Shown: positions 17,082-28,343 of the stretch, piece after piece
Position numbering within the stretch: the first letter of the stretch is position 1
Layout: each line of letters starts with the position of its first letter
Assembly: GCA_018662405.1 (NCBI GenBank)
Contig: JABJGE010000024.1
Span: forward strand, 1 to 35,944
Origin: Campylobacteraceae bacterium
GTDB taxonomy: Bacteria > Campylobacterota > Campylobacteria > Campylobacterales > Arcobacteraceae
Length of the DNA stretch: 35,944 nucleotides
Reading direction: 5' to 3'
Translations under genes and position numbers: made by a program
The notes under the pieces: generated by a model
What the model was told of the DNA's origin: nothing
Seen by the model: the letters and a program-made list of their open reading frames with translations, nothing else
The model's database searches: none

Positions 17082-17505
17082 AAAATTCTCCACTGTGATA
17101 TTGCCACATATTATTATTTTTTAAAAACTTACTCTTTTCAATAAAAGATTCATCTTTTCCATTAACTGTTAACTGTACTTTAAATTTCACAAAAGACTCT
17201 TCATCTCCATCAATAAAATCTAATATTTCTAATTTTTCAAAATTTGAATATTTACAAAAATCTAAAATATCATTTGACCATGATAAAGTTTCTGGTGTAA
17301 AATCTGGATTGTTTATATGTGTTGTTTTGATAATATAGTCACTATTAGAAATAATATATGCTACATATCTTGACCTCATAAGTTGCTCTGAGGTTTTAGG
17401 AAAAGTACCTTTATGGTAAGGCTGACAACATTTTTTGTATTTATCACCACTACCACAAGGACAAGGAGAATTAACTCCTATCTTTGTTTTATTATGCTTC
17501 TGCAT
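17074..17505 (-). CDS. SEC-C motif protein, YchJ family
   Basis: A 143-residue protein with a zinc-binding SEC-C motif at the N terminus ([13 protein letters not shown], residues 15-27), followed by an NTF2-like alpha/beta domain containing [15 protein letters not shown], the YchJ/UPF0225 hallmark. Function in the cell is not established for the family. The motif resembles the SecB-binding tail of SecA. The start overlaps the typA stop by 14 bases and no strong ribosome site is visible, so translation is probably coupled to typA. The next gene overlaps by 8 bases. Confidence 0.88.
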   Translation of the reverse strand: MQKHNKTKIGVNSPCPCGSGDKYKKCCQPYHKGTFPKTSEQLMRSRYVAYIISNSDYIIKTTHINNPDFTPETLSWSNDILDFCKYSNFEKLEILDFIDGDEESFVKFKVQLTVNGKDESFIEKSKFLKNNNMWQYHSGEFYE

Positions 17506-19312
17506 TCTTTTTTTGTTTTGCTGCTCTTCTTCTCATTGAAGGATCTAATTCTCTTTTTCTAATTCTAATAGAAATAGGAGTAATCTCAACAATCTCATCA
17601 TCTTCAATCCACTCTAAAGCTAATTCTAAAGACATGTCTCTTTTAGGAATAATCTTAATAGCTTCATCAGCTCCAGAAGATCTTACATTTGATTGCTGCT
17701 TAGCTTTTACAGGATTAACATCAAGATCATTTTCTCTTGCGTGCTCACCTACTACCATACCACCATAAACTTTATCTTGTGGAGATATAAACATTTGACC
17801 TCTGTCTTGTAAACTAAAGATTGAATAAGCAACACCTTCACCTTGCTCCATAGAAACTAATGCACCATTCATTCTTGATGTTACACTTCCAGAGTATGGT
17901 CTAAATTCTAAGAATGAATGATTCATAACACCTTCACCTTTTGTAGAAGTTAAGAATTCATTTCTATATCCAATTAATCCACGTGCAGGAATTTCAAATT
18001 CAACTCTAGTTTGACCATTACCCATTGGTACCATATTTGACATTACGGCTTTTCTTTTACCTAATGTTTCAATTACACCACCAGAAAATTCATCTGGAAT
18101 ATCACATACTAAATGCTCAAATGGCTCCATCTTAACACCATCAACTTCTTTTACAATAACTTCAGGTCTAGAAATAGAGAACTCGAAACCTTCTCTTCTC
18201 ATATTTTCAGCAAGAATTGTAATTTGTAATTCACCTCTACCATTTACCTCAAATGCTGCATCACCTTTTGGATTATAGTTCATTGCAATATTAGTATTCA
18301 TCTCAAAATCAAGTCTTTCTTGAATTTTATTAGAAGTAACAAATTTACCTTCAGTACCAGCTAATGGTGAGTTATTTACTGCAAATGTTACAGATAAAGT
18401 AGGCTCTTCAATATGTAAAGGATCAAGAGGCATTGGGTTTGCAGGATCACAAAGTGAATCCCCAACATCAATTGTTTCAAATCCAGCAATAGCAACAATA
18501 TCACCATGACCAGCTTTATCAATATCTAATCTTTCAAGTCCTTTAAATCCAATAAGCTTAGAAACTCTACCTTTAACTTTCTCACCATCAGCTTTTACTA
18601 ATGTTACAGTTTCACCCATAGAAATTGTACCATTAAAGATTCTAGCAATACCAATTTTACCAATAAATGAATCATGTGATAAGTTAAATACTTGTAATTG
18701 AAGACCATTATCATCAGATCCTGTTGGTGCTGGTACTTCTTCCACGATTAAATCTAATAATGGAATCATATTTTCATTTGGCTCATCTAAAGACATTTTT
18801 GCATATCCATTTTTTGCTGCTGCATATACAACTTGGAATTCTAATTGCTCTTCAGTAGCACCCATTTGATCAAATAGGTCAAATACTTCATCAACAACTC
18901 TATCTGGTTCACCAGCAGGTTTATCAATTTTATTTACAACAACGATTGGTCTAAGACCTAATTCTAATGCTTTTTTAACAACAAACTTAGTTTGAGGCAT
19001 TACACCCTCTTGTGCATCAACAAGTAATAAAACAGAATCAACCATTTTTAAAACTCTTTCAACTTCTCCACCAAAGTCAGCATGGCCTGGAGTATCAATA
19101 ATATTAATTCTAGTATCTTTATAATCAATAGCAGTATTTTTTGCTAAGATTGTAATTCCTCTTTCTTTTTCAATATCATTACTATCCATCATTCTTTCTT
19201 CAGTTTCATCTCTCTCATCGAAAGTTCCAGATTGTTTTAATAGTTCATCAACTAGTGTAGTTTTACCGTGATCAACGTGTGCAATAACGGCAATATTTCT
19301 AATATCTCTCAT
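17492..19312 (-). CDS. typA: Ribosome-associated GTPase TypA/BipA
   Basis: Translational GTPase of the elongation factor family, active in 50S assembly and growth at low temperature or under stress (606 residues). G1 [10 protein letters not shown] at residues 10-19, the switch segment [10 protein letters not shown] near 50, G3 DTPGHADFG near 74 and G4 NKID near 128 are intact. The C-terminal half has EF-G-like domains and the BipA-specific [12 protein letters not shown] and GEGVAYS segments. AAGGA precedes the ATG. It heads a five-gene minus-strand string ending in yaaA. Two overlapping inverted repeats lie in its 5' leader. Confidence 0.97.
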   Translation of the reverse strand: MRDIRNIAVIAHVDHGKTTLVDELLKQSGTFDERDETEERMMDSNDIEKERGITILAKNTAIDYKDTRINIIDTPGHADFGGEVERVLKMVDSVLLLVDAQEGVMPQTKFVVKKALELGLRPIVVVNKIDKPAGEPDRVVDEVFDLFDQMGATEEQLEFQVVYAAAKNGYAKMSLDEPNENMIPLLDLIVEEVPAPTGSDDNGLQLQVFNLSHDSFIGKIGIARIFNGTISMGETVTLVKADGEKVKGRVSKLIGFKGLERLDIDKAGHGDIVAIAGFETIDVGDSLCDPANPMPLDPLHIEEPTLSVTFAVNNSPLAGTEGKFVTSNKIQERLDFEMNTNIAMNYNPKGDAAFEVNGRGELQITILAENMRREGFEFSISRPEVIVKEVDGVKMEPFEHLVCDIPDEFSGGVIETLGKRKAVMSNMVPMGNGQTRVEFEIPARGLIGYRNEFLTSTKGEGVMNHSFLEFRPYSGSVTSRMNGALVSMEQGEGVAYSIFSLQDRGQMFISPQDKVYGGMVVGEHARENDLDVNPVKAKQQSNVRSSGADEAIKIIPKRDMSLELALEWIEDDEIVEITPISIRIRKRELDPSMRRRAAKQKKNAEA

Positions 19313-19328
19313 TTTTATTCCTTCTTTT

Positions 19329-19361
19329 GCAATCTAAATTGCGTAATATACGCGGATTGTA
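19329..19361 (-). promoter_or_regulatory. typA promoter -10 box and leader hairpins
   Basis: On the minus strand TACAAT (19356-19361) lies 44 bases before typA. Just downstream come two perfect short repeats sharing two bases: GCGTA-ATA-TACGC (19341-19353) and GCAAT-CTAA-ATTGC (19329-19342). Only one can form at a time, so the leader could switch between structures. This is visible in the sequence but untested. Confidence 0.45.
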
Positions 19362-19422
19362 TCTAAAAATATATTAATTTATCATACCAATATAAGTTTG
19401 TAGAATTTTATATATCTTGTAG

Positions 19423-19428
19423 TATAAT
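19423..19428 (+). promoter_or_regulatory. -10 box of the thyX promoter
   Basis: TATAAT, 31 bases before the thyX start, with TTAGGA as ribosome site in between. Confidence 0.55.
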
Positions 19429-19458
19429 AAATTAAAATATAACATTAGGACTAAAACC

Positions 19459-20133
19459 ATGAATATTACACTTATGCAACACTCTTCTTTAGAAGTTTGT
19501 GCTCACGCAATTCGTACTTGTTGGCAAAGTTTTGACAATAGTGATGATGGTGGAGAAAAAGATAAAGATCTAATAAATAGAGTTGGAAATAAGTTTAAGC
19601 ATGCATCTACTCTAGAGCACTTAACATATACATTTTATATTGCTGGTGTATCACGTGCACTATTACAAGAATTAGCTCGTCATAGAATGGCAAGTCCTAG
19701 TGTAAAATCTACTCGATATACTTTAAAAGAATTAAAAGATGAAATATCTTTTACTGATGGTATGAGTGCGGTTGAATTAACTGAAAAATATACAAATAAA
19801 GATGAAGTATACGCTGATAAGCATATGGTAAGAGCATCTAAATATCTTGTATGGACAGATGAACTTATTGTTGATTTCTCTTCTATTGTTGCATTAGAAA
19901 ATTTAAGATTAGCATTGGTATCTGGTATTTCAAATGATAAAGCAAAATTTTGTCTTCCAGAATCTTATAAAACAGAATTAACTTGGACAATAAATGCTAG
20001 AAGCTTACAAAATTTTATTGCACTAAGAAGTGCAAAAGCTGCATTATGGGAAATTAGAGATTTAGCAGATGCTTTATATCAAGCACTTCCTTCAGAACAT
20101 CAATATCTATTTAATGATTGTATAGCTAAATAA
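19459..20133 (+). CDS. thyX: Flavin-dependent thymidylate synthase ThyX
   Basis: Makes dTMP from dUMP using methylenetetrahydrofolate and FAD, an alternative to ThyA that spares dihydrofolate reductase (224 residues). The ThyX signature RHR-x7-S-x-RY is present as RHRMASPSVKSTRY at about residues 74-87, and SFDNSDD plus FKHASTLEHLTYTFYI form the upstream family segment. The ELTWTINARSLQNFIALR segment near residue 175 carries the NxRxLxNFxxLR pattern of the second FAD/dUMP region. The stop shares one base with the start of the next gene. Confidence 0.97.
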   Translation: MNITLMQHSSLEVCAHAIRTCWQSFDNSDDGGEKDKDLINRVGNKFKHASTLEHLTYTFYIAGVSRALLQELARHRMASPSVKSTRYTLKELKDEISFTDGMSAVELTEKYTNKDEVYADKHMVRASKYLVWTDELIVDFSSIVALENLRLALVSGISNDKAKFCLPESYKTELTWTINARSLQNFIALRSAKAALWEIRDLADALYQALPSEHQYLFNDCIAK

Positions 20134-21338
20134 TGTCAAATTTTGATAGTGCTATTTCTACACCAATAAGCTCTTCAGCTTCTTTTTCATATTCATCATC
20201 AAAAGAAGCTGAAGATATATTTTCTGGCAATTGTTCTAAACCACTTTATTCTAGAATGGGTAATCCTACAACAACTGTTTTAGAATCTAAAATGACAGAA
20301 TTAGAAAATGGAATTGGTGCTGTTGCTACAAGTTCAGGTATGGGTGCTATTACTATGTCTATTATGTCTTTATGTTCAAGTGGAGATGAAGTATTAGCTA
20401 TTGGTGGCCTATTTGGTGGTAGCTATGCTTTATTATCACAAACCCTACCCAGATACGATATTCAAACTAAATTTTTCGATGCTTCTGATTTAAAAAATTT
20501 AGAAAAAAATATTACAGATAAAACAAAAGTTATTTTTTGTGAATCTGTAGGAAATCCAAATCTTAGATTAGTTGACCTAGAAGCTATCGGTAAAATAGCA
20601 ACAAAATATAATATTGCTTTTATTGTTGATAATACAATTACACCTAAAATTATACAACCATTAAAAAGTGGTGCCGATATAGTTGTATATTCTACAACAA
20701 AAATTATAAGTGGAAATTCTTCAGCACTTGGTGGCATTGCAGTTTTTAGAGAAATAAAAGATAAAGATAAATTTAAAACTTCTAGATATAGTTTTTTAAA
20801 CCCTTTTATATCTAAGCTAGGTGCAAAAGCTTTAATTGGAGCATCTAAAAAAAGAATTTTAAGAGATTTTGGTATGAGTGCAAATGCAAATGCAAGTTAT
20901 CATACTTTACTTGGTCTTGAAACTTTAGACTTAAGAAATGAAAGAGTAAATAAATCTTGCGAAATTATAGCTTCAAATATTCAAAAAGCTGGATTAAATG
21001 TAAATCATCCATCATTAAGTGTTAACTGTGATAACACACTATATAAGACAAACTATAAAAATGGATGTGGAACTATTATAACTATAGATATGGGTACAAA
21101 AGAAAAAGCATTTAAATTTTTAGATAATACAAAATTACTTACATTAACTGCAAATATAGGTGATAGTAGAACACTTGCACTTCATATGGCAAGTACAATT
21201 TACAGTGATTTTAAATCTGAAGAAAAAGACTTTTTAGGTATTACTGATGGACTTATTAGATTATCTATTGGACTTGAAGATCCAAATGATATAAGTAAAG
21301 ATTTAATTACTTCATTTTTAAGCGTTGAGAGTGTGTAA
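20133..21338 (+). CDS. Cys/Met-metabolism PLP enzyme, probably O-acetylhomoserine sulfhydrylase-like
   Basis: A 401-residue fold-type I PLP enzyme of the Cys/Met metabolism family, acting in sulfur amino acid synthesis or breakdown. [13 protein letters not shown] near residue 39 supplies the neighbour-subunit phosphate contacts, ATSSGMGAI follows near 65, VDNTI near 169 holds the PLP aspartate, and STTKIISGN near 190 holds the lysine for the Schiff base. The usual GH after this lysine is [12 protein letters not shown] near 257 and [16 protein letters not shown] near the end are also typical. Whether it is MetY-, MetZ- or lyase-like cannot be told from motifs. It overlaps thyX by one base and ruvC by 32 bases tail to tail. 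Confidence 0.85.
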   Translation: MSNFDSAISTPISSSASFSYSSSKEAEDIFSGNCSKPLYSRMGNPTTTVLESKMTELENGIGAVATSSGMGAITMSIMSLCSSGDEVLAIGGLFGGSYALLSQTLPRYDIQTKFFDASDLKNLEKNITDKTKVIFCESVGNPNLRLVDLEAIGKIATKYNIAFIVDNTITPKIIQPLKSGADIVVYSTTKIISGNSSALGGIAVFREIKDKDKFKTSRYSFLNPFISKLGAKALIGASKKRILRDFGMSANANASYHTLLGLETLDLRNERVNKSCEIIASNIQKAGLNVNHPSLSVNCDNTLYKTNYKNGCGTIITIDMGTKEKAFKFLDNTKLLTLTANIGDSRTLALHMASTIYSDFKSEEKDFLGITDGLIRLSIGLEDPNDISKDLITSFLSVESV

Positions 21339-21789
21339 TAGCAACTGCTATTGCATCTGTAATATCTAAAGGCTTTATCTCTTTTTTTATACCTAAGAGT
21401 CTTTTTACCATAAAAGCCACTTGTTCTTTTGCTGCTTTACCATTTCCTGTTACTGCTTGCTTGACCTGAAGCGGTGTATACTCAGAAAAATTACCAAATT
21501 CTTGTAATATTTTTAAACTTAAAGCTCCTCTAAATTGAGCTAATTTAATTACAGATTTTGGATTATGTGCATAAAACATATCTTCAATAGAAACTTCATC
21601 TATTTTATGATTAGAAAAAATTATTTCTAATCCATCCATAAGTTCTAAAATTTGTTCCTGCAATACTCTAGATTTCATTTTTATTAATCCAGCTTCAACT
21701 AATTTTATTCCTAATCTATTCACATTTAAAATTGCATATCCACAATTAATTGTTCCTGGATCAATACCTAAAATCTTATATTCTTGCAA
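21307..21789 (-). CDS. ruvC: Crossover junction endodeoxyribonuclease RuvC
   Basis: Cuts Holliday junctions during recombination, working with RuvAB (160 residues, RNase H-like fold). The acidic residues of the active site are visible in GIDPG at 8-12, in the IED segment ([11 protein letters not shown], near residue 69) and in the C-terminal [12 protein letters not shown]. The start is TTG at 21789-21787, with AGGA upstream. A TACAAT -10 box on the minus strand at 21859-21864 places its promoter inside the origin region, so its leader passes over the DnaA boxes. Its 3' end overlaps the PLP gene by 32 bases. Confidence 0.95.
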   Translation of the reverse strand: MQEYKILGIDPGTINCGYAILNVNRLGIKLVEAGLIKMKSRVLQEQILELMDGLEIIFSNHKIDEVSIEDMFYAHNPKSVIKLAQFRGALSLKILQEFGNFSEYTPLQVKQAVTGNGKAAKEQVAFMVKRLLGIKKEIKPLDITDAIAVAITHSQRLKMK

Positions 21790-21938
21790 GCTTATCCTTA
21801 TTTTTAAAAGTTATTCACGTTTTCACATATTTCACATAACATTTATTCACATAAAATAATTGTATCTTTAAGTAAAGTAATAACTAATTAAATATTAGAT
21901 AAAATAAAAGAAATTAATATAAAAGAGTTATAAATCAA
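21790..21938. other. oriC1: Upstream half of the replication origin: DnaA-box cluster and AT-rich stretch
   Basis: Four copies of the TTCAC core of epsilonproteobacterial DnaA boxes lie in the same direction within 42 bases: in TTATTCACG (21811-21819), TTTTCACAT (21820-21828), TATTTCACA (21828-21836) and TTATTCACA (21843-21851), the last a perfect E. coli-type box. From 21851 to 21938 the DNA is almost only A and T, fitting an unwinding element. Placement between ruvC and dnaA matches known origins of the phylum. Confidence 0.8.
21859..21864 (-). promoter_or_regulatory. -10 box of the ruvC promoter inside the origin
   Basis: TACAAT on the minus strand, 70 bases before the TTG start of ruvC. 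Transcription from here would cross all four upstream DnaA boxes, so bound DnaA could repress it. Confidence 0.4.
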
Positions 21939-23255
21939 TTGACAACACAAAAGTTTTTAAACCAAATAAAACTAGAATCAACTGAACAAGATTATACAAG
22001 ATACTTAAGTCAACTTGTATTTAAAAAAAATAGCTCCAATGAACAACTATCTGTATTTGAAGTACCAAATAAATATATTGCAAAATATATTAACACACGA
22101 TTCATCGATACTATAAAGAAAACTATCCTTAAAATTATAAATATATCAACAGAAGTTGAAATACGTATTATAGGGGAAAGAAAACAATCTAAAACACAAA
22201 TTAAAAAAAACCAAGAAGATGAAGTACAGAAAACAAACTCAATTTTAAATGCATCATATACTTTTGATTCTTTTATTGTTGGATCATCAAACCAAATGGC
22301 ATATAATGCAGCCTTAGCAGTAGCAAAAAAAGGTGCAATGCAATTTAATCCATTTTTTATATATGGTGGTACAGGATTAGGTAAAACACACTTAATTCAA
22401 GCTATAGGAAATTATTGTATTGATGATGGAAAAAAAGTTATTTATGTAACTAGTGAACAGTTTATGAATGATTTTACTTTTTCAATTAAAAATAATACTA
22501 TGCACCATTTTAGAGATAAGTATAGAAGCTGCGATGTTTTACTTATAGATGATGTACAATTTTTTTCTAATAAAGAACAAACTCAAGAAGAGTTTTTCCA
22601 TACATTTAATGAATTACATTCAGCAAATAAACAAATTATAATGACTTCAGATAGATTACCGTCACAAATACCTAGCTTAGTAGATAGATTAAAAACTAGA
22701 TTTGAATGGGGATTAATTGCTGATGTACAGATACCAGGACTTGAAACAAAAATAGCAATTGTAAAAAAGAAAAGTGAATTAAATGGATTTATTCTTGATA
22801 ACGATGTAATTAATTTTATTGCCACATCTCTAGATAGTTCAATTCGAGAAATCGAAGGTGTAATTATAAAAATAAATGCAAGTAGTAGTTTGCTTGGCCA
22901 AAGTATAAACTTAGAATTTGTAAAAAATTTACTTAAAGATCATATTAAAGATAAAAAAGAAAATATTAAACTACCAGATATAATTAATGTCGTAGCTAGT
23001 GAATTAAATATAAAACCTAGTGATTTAAAATCAACAAAAAGAACTGCAAATGTTGTAAATGCTAGACGAGTTACAATATATTTAGCAAGAGAATTAACAC
23101 TAAATTCTATGCAAGATATAGCAAAGTATTTAGGTATGAAAGATTATTCTTCAGTATCAAAAAACATAACTAAAGCAAATGAATTAATAGAAAAAGATGA
23201 TAATTTCAAATTGATAATTGATAATATTAAAAGTAAAATTATTAATAAGGAATAA
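21939..23255 (+). CDS. dnaA: Chromosomal replication initiator protein DnaA
   Basis: AAA+ initiator that binds DnaA boxes and opens the origin (438 residues). It begins at a TTG (21939) with only a weak ribosome site. No in-frame ATG lies near, and the protein from the TTG has a normal domain I. A short linker precedes domain III at about residue 105: Walker A GGTGLGKTH near 146 and Walker B LLIDDVQFF near 200. Domain IV ends in the DNA-binding helices, where the usual RDHTTV recognition segment reads KDYSSV (D402, Y403, S404). That histidine and threonine contact bases in E. coli DnaA, so box preference should differ. DnaA-box clusters flank the gene on both sides. Confidence 0.97.
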   Translation: MTTQKFLNQIKLESTEQDYTRYLSQLVFKKNSSNEQLSVFEVPNKYIAKYINTRFIDTIKKTILKIINISTEVEIRIIGERKQSKTQIKKNQEDEVQKTNSILNASYTFDSFIVGSSNQMAYNAALAVAKKGAMQFNPFFIYGGTGLGKTHLIQAIGNYCIDDGKKVIYVTSEQFMNDFTFSIKNNTMHHFRDKYRSCDVLLIDDVQFFSNKEQTQEEFFHTFNELHSANKQIIMTSDRLPSQIPSLVDRLKTRFEWGLIADVQIPGLETKIAIVKKKSELNGFILDNDVINFIATSLDSSIREIEGVIIKINASSSLLGQSINLEFVKNLLKDHIKDKKENIKLPDIINVVASELNIKPSDLKSTKRTANVVNARRVTIYLARELTLNSMQDIAKYLGMKDYSSVSKNITKANELIEKDDNFKLIIDNIKSKIINKE

Positions 23256-23418
23256 TAGGTATAAAATTAAGTTTATAAAATTATGTGAAAGCTAGTGAAT
23301 AAATGTTATACTTTTTTCACTAGCTACAAGTATTTAAAAATAGCTTCTAAAGATATATTTTCAACTTTTCACGTATACTACTATATCTACTACAATAATT
23401 TAAATATAAAGGGATAAA
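23256..23418. other. oriC2: Downstream half of the origin: second DnaA-box cluster
   Basis: Four more TTCAC cores lie in the dnaA-dnaN gap: two on the minus strand (23285-23289, 23295-23299) and two on the plus strand (23316-23320, 23368-23372). The middle two sit in a perfect 9-bp inverted repeat, GCTAGTGAA (23291-23299) and TTCACTAGC (23316-23324), separated by 16 bases. A TACAAT at 23391-23396 is a plausible dnaN -10 box, so DnaA may also control dnaN. The two-sided arrangement matches the bipartite origins described for Helicobacter and relatives. Confidence 0.7.
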
Positions 23419-24489
23419 ATGAAATTTAAAATTGAAAAAAACATATTTGATAATGTAATTACTTCTATGCAACCATTCTTAGAAAAAAAAGATGCAAGTA
23501 ATATAACATCACATATTTTTTTACAAGTAATTGATAATATTTTAATAATTAAATCAACAGATTTAGAAATGGGTTTAAAAATAGATATAAATTCTATTGA
23601 AGATTCTATTGATGGAAAAGCTACAATAAATGGATCTAATCTTTTAGGAATATTAAAAAGATTAAAAAATGATTCATTAATTATTGAAGTATTAGATAAT
23701 AATTTAATAATTAAACAAAATAGATCTAAATTTAAATTACCTATGTATGATGCAAATGAATATCCGTCTTTTCCAAATACTATTATGGATAATAAATTAA
23801 ATATTAACTCTATACATTTAATTAACTCTATAAAAAAGATAACTCCAGCTATTGATAATAATAATCCTAAATTTGAATTAAATGGAGCTTTAATTGATAT
23901 AAAAAGTTCTAAAATAAACTTTGTATCAACTGACACTAGAAGATTAGCAGTTTCTTATCTTGAAAATATATCAAATAAAGATGCTAAAATAATTATTCCT
24001 AAAAAAGCAATAATTGAAATTCAAAAAATATTCTTTGATGAAATTGAAATTAGTTATGATGAAACTTATTTGATAATCAATACAAAAAATAAACAATTTT
24101 TTACAAAACTTATAAATGGTAAATATCCTGATTATGAAAGAATTATTCCCAATTCACTTAAGCATAATATTGAAGTTTCTAAAGATACATTAATAGAATC
24201 AATTAAACTTGTAACATCATTATCTCCAAATCTTAGACTAACTTTCTCATCAAATTCTATCATATTTGAATCTATTGATGATGAAACAGAATCTAAAACA
24301 AAAATAGATATTGAATTACCTTTAGAACAAAGTTTTACAATAGCAGCAAATAATAAATATTTATTAGACTTTTTAAGTATGGCTAATAATGAAAAAATAA
24401 AAATTGGATTTAATGAATCAAATTTACCATTCTATTTAGAAGATAATAAATTCTTTACAATAGTAATGCCAATTATTTTAGAAAAATAG
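23419..24489 (+). CDS. dnaN: DNA polymerase III beta clamp
   Basis: Sliding clamp that tethers the replicative polymerase to DNA and serves as docking platform for repair enzymes (356 residues). Three similar clamp domains of about 120 residues can be followed. The family segments are FVSTDTRRLAVSYLE near residue 172 and FTKLINGKYPDYERIIP near 231, and the protein ends in TIVMPIIL, as clamps often do (VMPMRL-type). It is very rich in I, K and N, reflecting the AT-rich genome. gyrB follows after 9 bases. Confidence 0.97.
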   Translation: MKFKIEKNIFDNVITSMQPFLEKKDASNITSHIFLQVIDNILIIKSTDLEMGLKIDINSIEDSIDGKATINGSNLLGILKRLKNDSLIIEVLDNNLIIKQNRSKFKLPMYDANEYPSFPNTIMDNKLNINSIHLINSIKKITPAIDNNNPKFELNGALIDIKSSKINFVSTDTRRLAVSYLENISNKDAKIIIPKKAIIEIQKIFFDEIEISYDETYLIINTKNKQFFTKLINGKYPDYERIIPNSLKHNIEVSKDTLIESIKLVTSLSPNLRLTFSSNSIIFESIDDETESKTKIDIELPLEQSFTIAANNKYLLDFLSMANNEKIKIGFNESNLPFYLEDNKFFTIVMPIILEK

Positions 24490-26814
<2,325 letters not shown>

Positions 26815-26828
26815 AAGATAATTAATTT

Positions 26829-27227
26829 ATGTTATTAACAAAAAAAAGTGAATATGCATTATTAGCTTTGGTACTAATTTCAAATAGTCCAAAGCCAAAA
26901 AATGCAGAAACTATAGCAAATGAATTAAATATATCTAAATCTTTTCTTTCCAAAATATTACAAATTTTTACTAAAAAAGAGATATTAAAATCATATAAGG
27001 GTGTTAATGGTGGTTTTGTTTTAGCAATACCGGCATGTCAATTAACAATTTTAGATATAACTACAATTGCAGAAGATAAAATACCAACCGTATTTGAATG
27101 CTCACCATCTATGAATTTTTGTCCAAGTGCAAAAGCTAGTGGATGTAGTATATGGCCATTATTAAATAATTTACAAAATAAGATAGATGACTTTTTAAAA
27201 GAATTAACATTAAAGGATATTATGTAA
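26829..27227 (+). CDS. Rrf2-family transcription regulator with three cysteines
   Basis: A 132-residue winged-helix regulator of the Rrf2 family (IscR, NsrR, CymR relatives). The N-terminal MLLTKKSEYALLALVLI, the recognition helix around ISKSFLSKILQIF and the wing motif GVNGGFVLA are typical. C91, C98 and C106 lie where IscR and NsrR bind their iron-sulfur cluster, with slightly wider spacing (six and seven residues between). It may thus sense iron-sulfur status, oxygen or nitric oxide. Lying between gyrB and a DHH phosphoesterase (one-base overlap), it does not reveal its targets. Confidence 0.88.
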   Translation: MLLTKKSEYALLALVLISNSPKPKNAETIANELNISKSFLSKILQIFTKKEILKSYKGVNGGFVLAIPACQLTILDITTIAEDKIPTVFECSPSMNFCPSAKASGCSIWPLLNNLQNKIDDFLKELTLKDIM

Positions 27228-28270
27228 TGAAATTATATCATTTATCTCATACAGATCTTGATGGTTATGCATGTCAGTTAATATCTAAAAAAATATATAA
27301 AAATGGTTCTTTTTTTAACGCTAACTATGGTGTAGAAGTAAAAGTAAATTTAAATAATATATTAGAAGATATTAAATTAAATGATCAAAAAGATATATTT
27401 ATTTTAATTACGGATTTAAATCTTACGAATGATGAATCAAAAAAATTAAATAAAGATATAAATAATTTAAACAATAATGGTTATAAAATTAAATTACAAT
27501 TATTAGATCATCATGGTACTGGGCAAAATAGTGCTGATAAATATGATTGGTATTATTTAGATACTTCAAGAAGTGCTACTAAAATAACATATGAATATTT
27601 TAAAGAAAATTACGAAGAATTTAGTTCTCTTTGTGAAGAAAACTTCGATATTTTAATTGAATCAATTAATGCAGTTGATATTTGGTTGGAAGATAATAAA
27701 TACTTTGAATTTGGAAAAGTATGTATGACTATGGTAGCAAAAGCACAAGAAATTAATAATATACTATTCGCTAAGAATAATAGAGACTATAGATTAACTT
27801 TAATATCAAATGCTTTAGAGTATGTAGCAAAAGATGATGGTCATATATTACTAGATGAAAATATATATAGATTAAAAAAAGAATATTTAAAAGATAATAA
27901 GAATGATACTATGGATAATTTAAGTAGTAAATATCTTGTAAAAATGATAGAAGATCAAAAAGAATATTTAACAGTTACATATAAAAATCATAAAGGTTTA
28001 TTAACTTTTACACTAGGTAATATATCAATACCAGCAAATAGATTCTTAAAAGAAAATATTGATTATGATTTCTTTATTGACGTAGGTAGACGAGGACGAG
28101 CTAGTATGCGTGCAGATAATAAAGTTGATGTAGCTGTCTTAGCTAGTAAAATTGGTAAAGGTGGAGGTCACCCTAATGCTGCTGGTGTAGCTTTTCACGA
28201 CTGGAAAGATACAATAAATTATAGTGATGTAAAATCATATATTCAAAGTAAGCTAGACAATTCTAACTAG
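27227..28270 (+). CDS. DHH-family phosphoesterase
   Basis: A 347-residue member of the DHH/DHHA1 superfamily of manganese-dependent phosphodiesterases, which includes RecJ and the NrnA oligoribonucleases. The metal-binding motifs are H8-x-D10-x-D12 (SHTDLDG), a DLN segment near residue 66, LDHHGTG near 95 and AVDIW near 145. The C-terminal DHHA1 part ends in GKGGGHPNAAGVAFH, the substrate-binding motif. The size fits nanoRNase-type enzymes, but the actual substrate (short RNA, cyclic dinucleotide product or other) cannot be read from the sequence. It overlaps the Rrf2 gene by one base. Confidence 0.88.
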   Translation: MKLYHLSHTDLDGYACQLISKKIYKNGSFFNANYGVEVKVNLNNILEDIKLNDQKDIFILITDLNLTNDESKKLNKDINNLNNNGYKIKLQLLDHHGTGQNSADKYDWYYLDTSRSATKITYEYFKENYEEFSSLCEENFDILIESINAVDIWLEDNKYFEFGKVCMTMVAKAQEINNILFAKNNRDYRLTLISNALEYVAKDDGHILLDENIYRLKKEYLKDNKNDTMDNLSSKYLVKMIEDQKEYLTVTYKNHKGLLTFTLGNISIPANRFLKENIDYDFFIDVGRRGRASMRADNKVDVAVLASKIGKGGGHPNAAGVAFHDWKDTINYSDVKSYIQSKLDNSN

Positions 28271-28273
28271 CTT
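28250..28273 (+). terminator. Possible terminator hairpin after the DHH gene
   Basis: AAGCTAG (28250-28256) and CTAGCTT (28267-28273) form a 7-bp stem with a 10-base loop across the stop codon. The following T run is short and broken (AAATTTT), so termination here is only a guess. Confidence 0.35.
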
Positions 28274-28332
28274 GCAAATTTTCAAATATAATTAAATATA
28301 TACCCTTAAGTTAAGCTTTAATAAAATTTCGA

Positions 28333-28338
28333 TATAAT
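28333..28338 (+). promoter_or_regulatory. -10 box of the rpsB-tsf promoter
   Basis: Perfect TATAAT, about 154 bases before rpsB. The transcription start near 28345 leaves a leader of about 147 bases. Confidence 0.6.
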
Positions 28339-28343
28339 CCAAA

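Noticed and set aside
17082-17093. GTG start for the IscU-like gene, adding 4 residues
   Set aside because: GGAG lies directly after this GTG and is well placed for the ATG at 17081, while nothing suitable precedes the GTG.
20133-20230. Serine-rich start of the PLP enzyme read as a signal peptide
   Set aside because: It lacks basic residues and a hydrophobic core, and the family is cytoplasmic.
23400-23936. Open frame of 178 codons on the minus strand across dnaN
   Set aside because: It is antisense to a well-supported dnaN. Its length follows from the AT-rich codon use of dnaN, and no known motif or ribosome site supports it.
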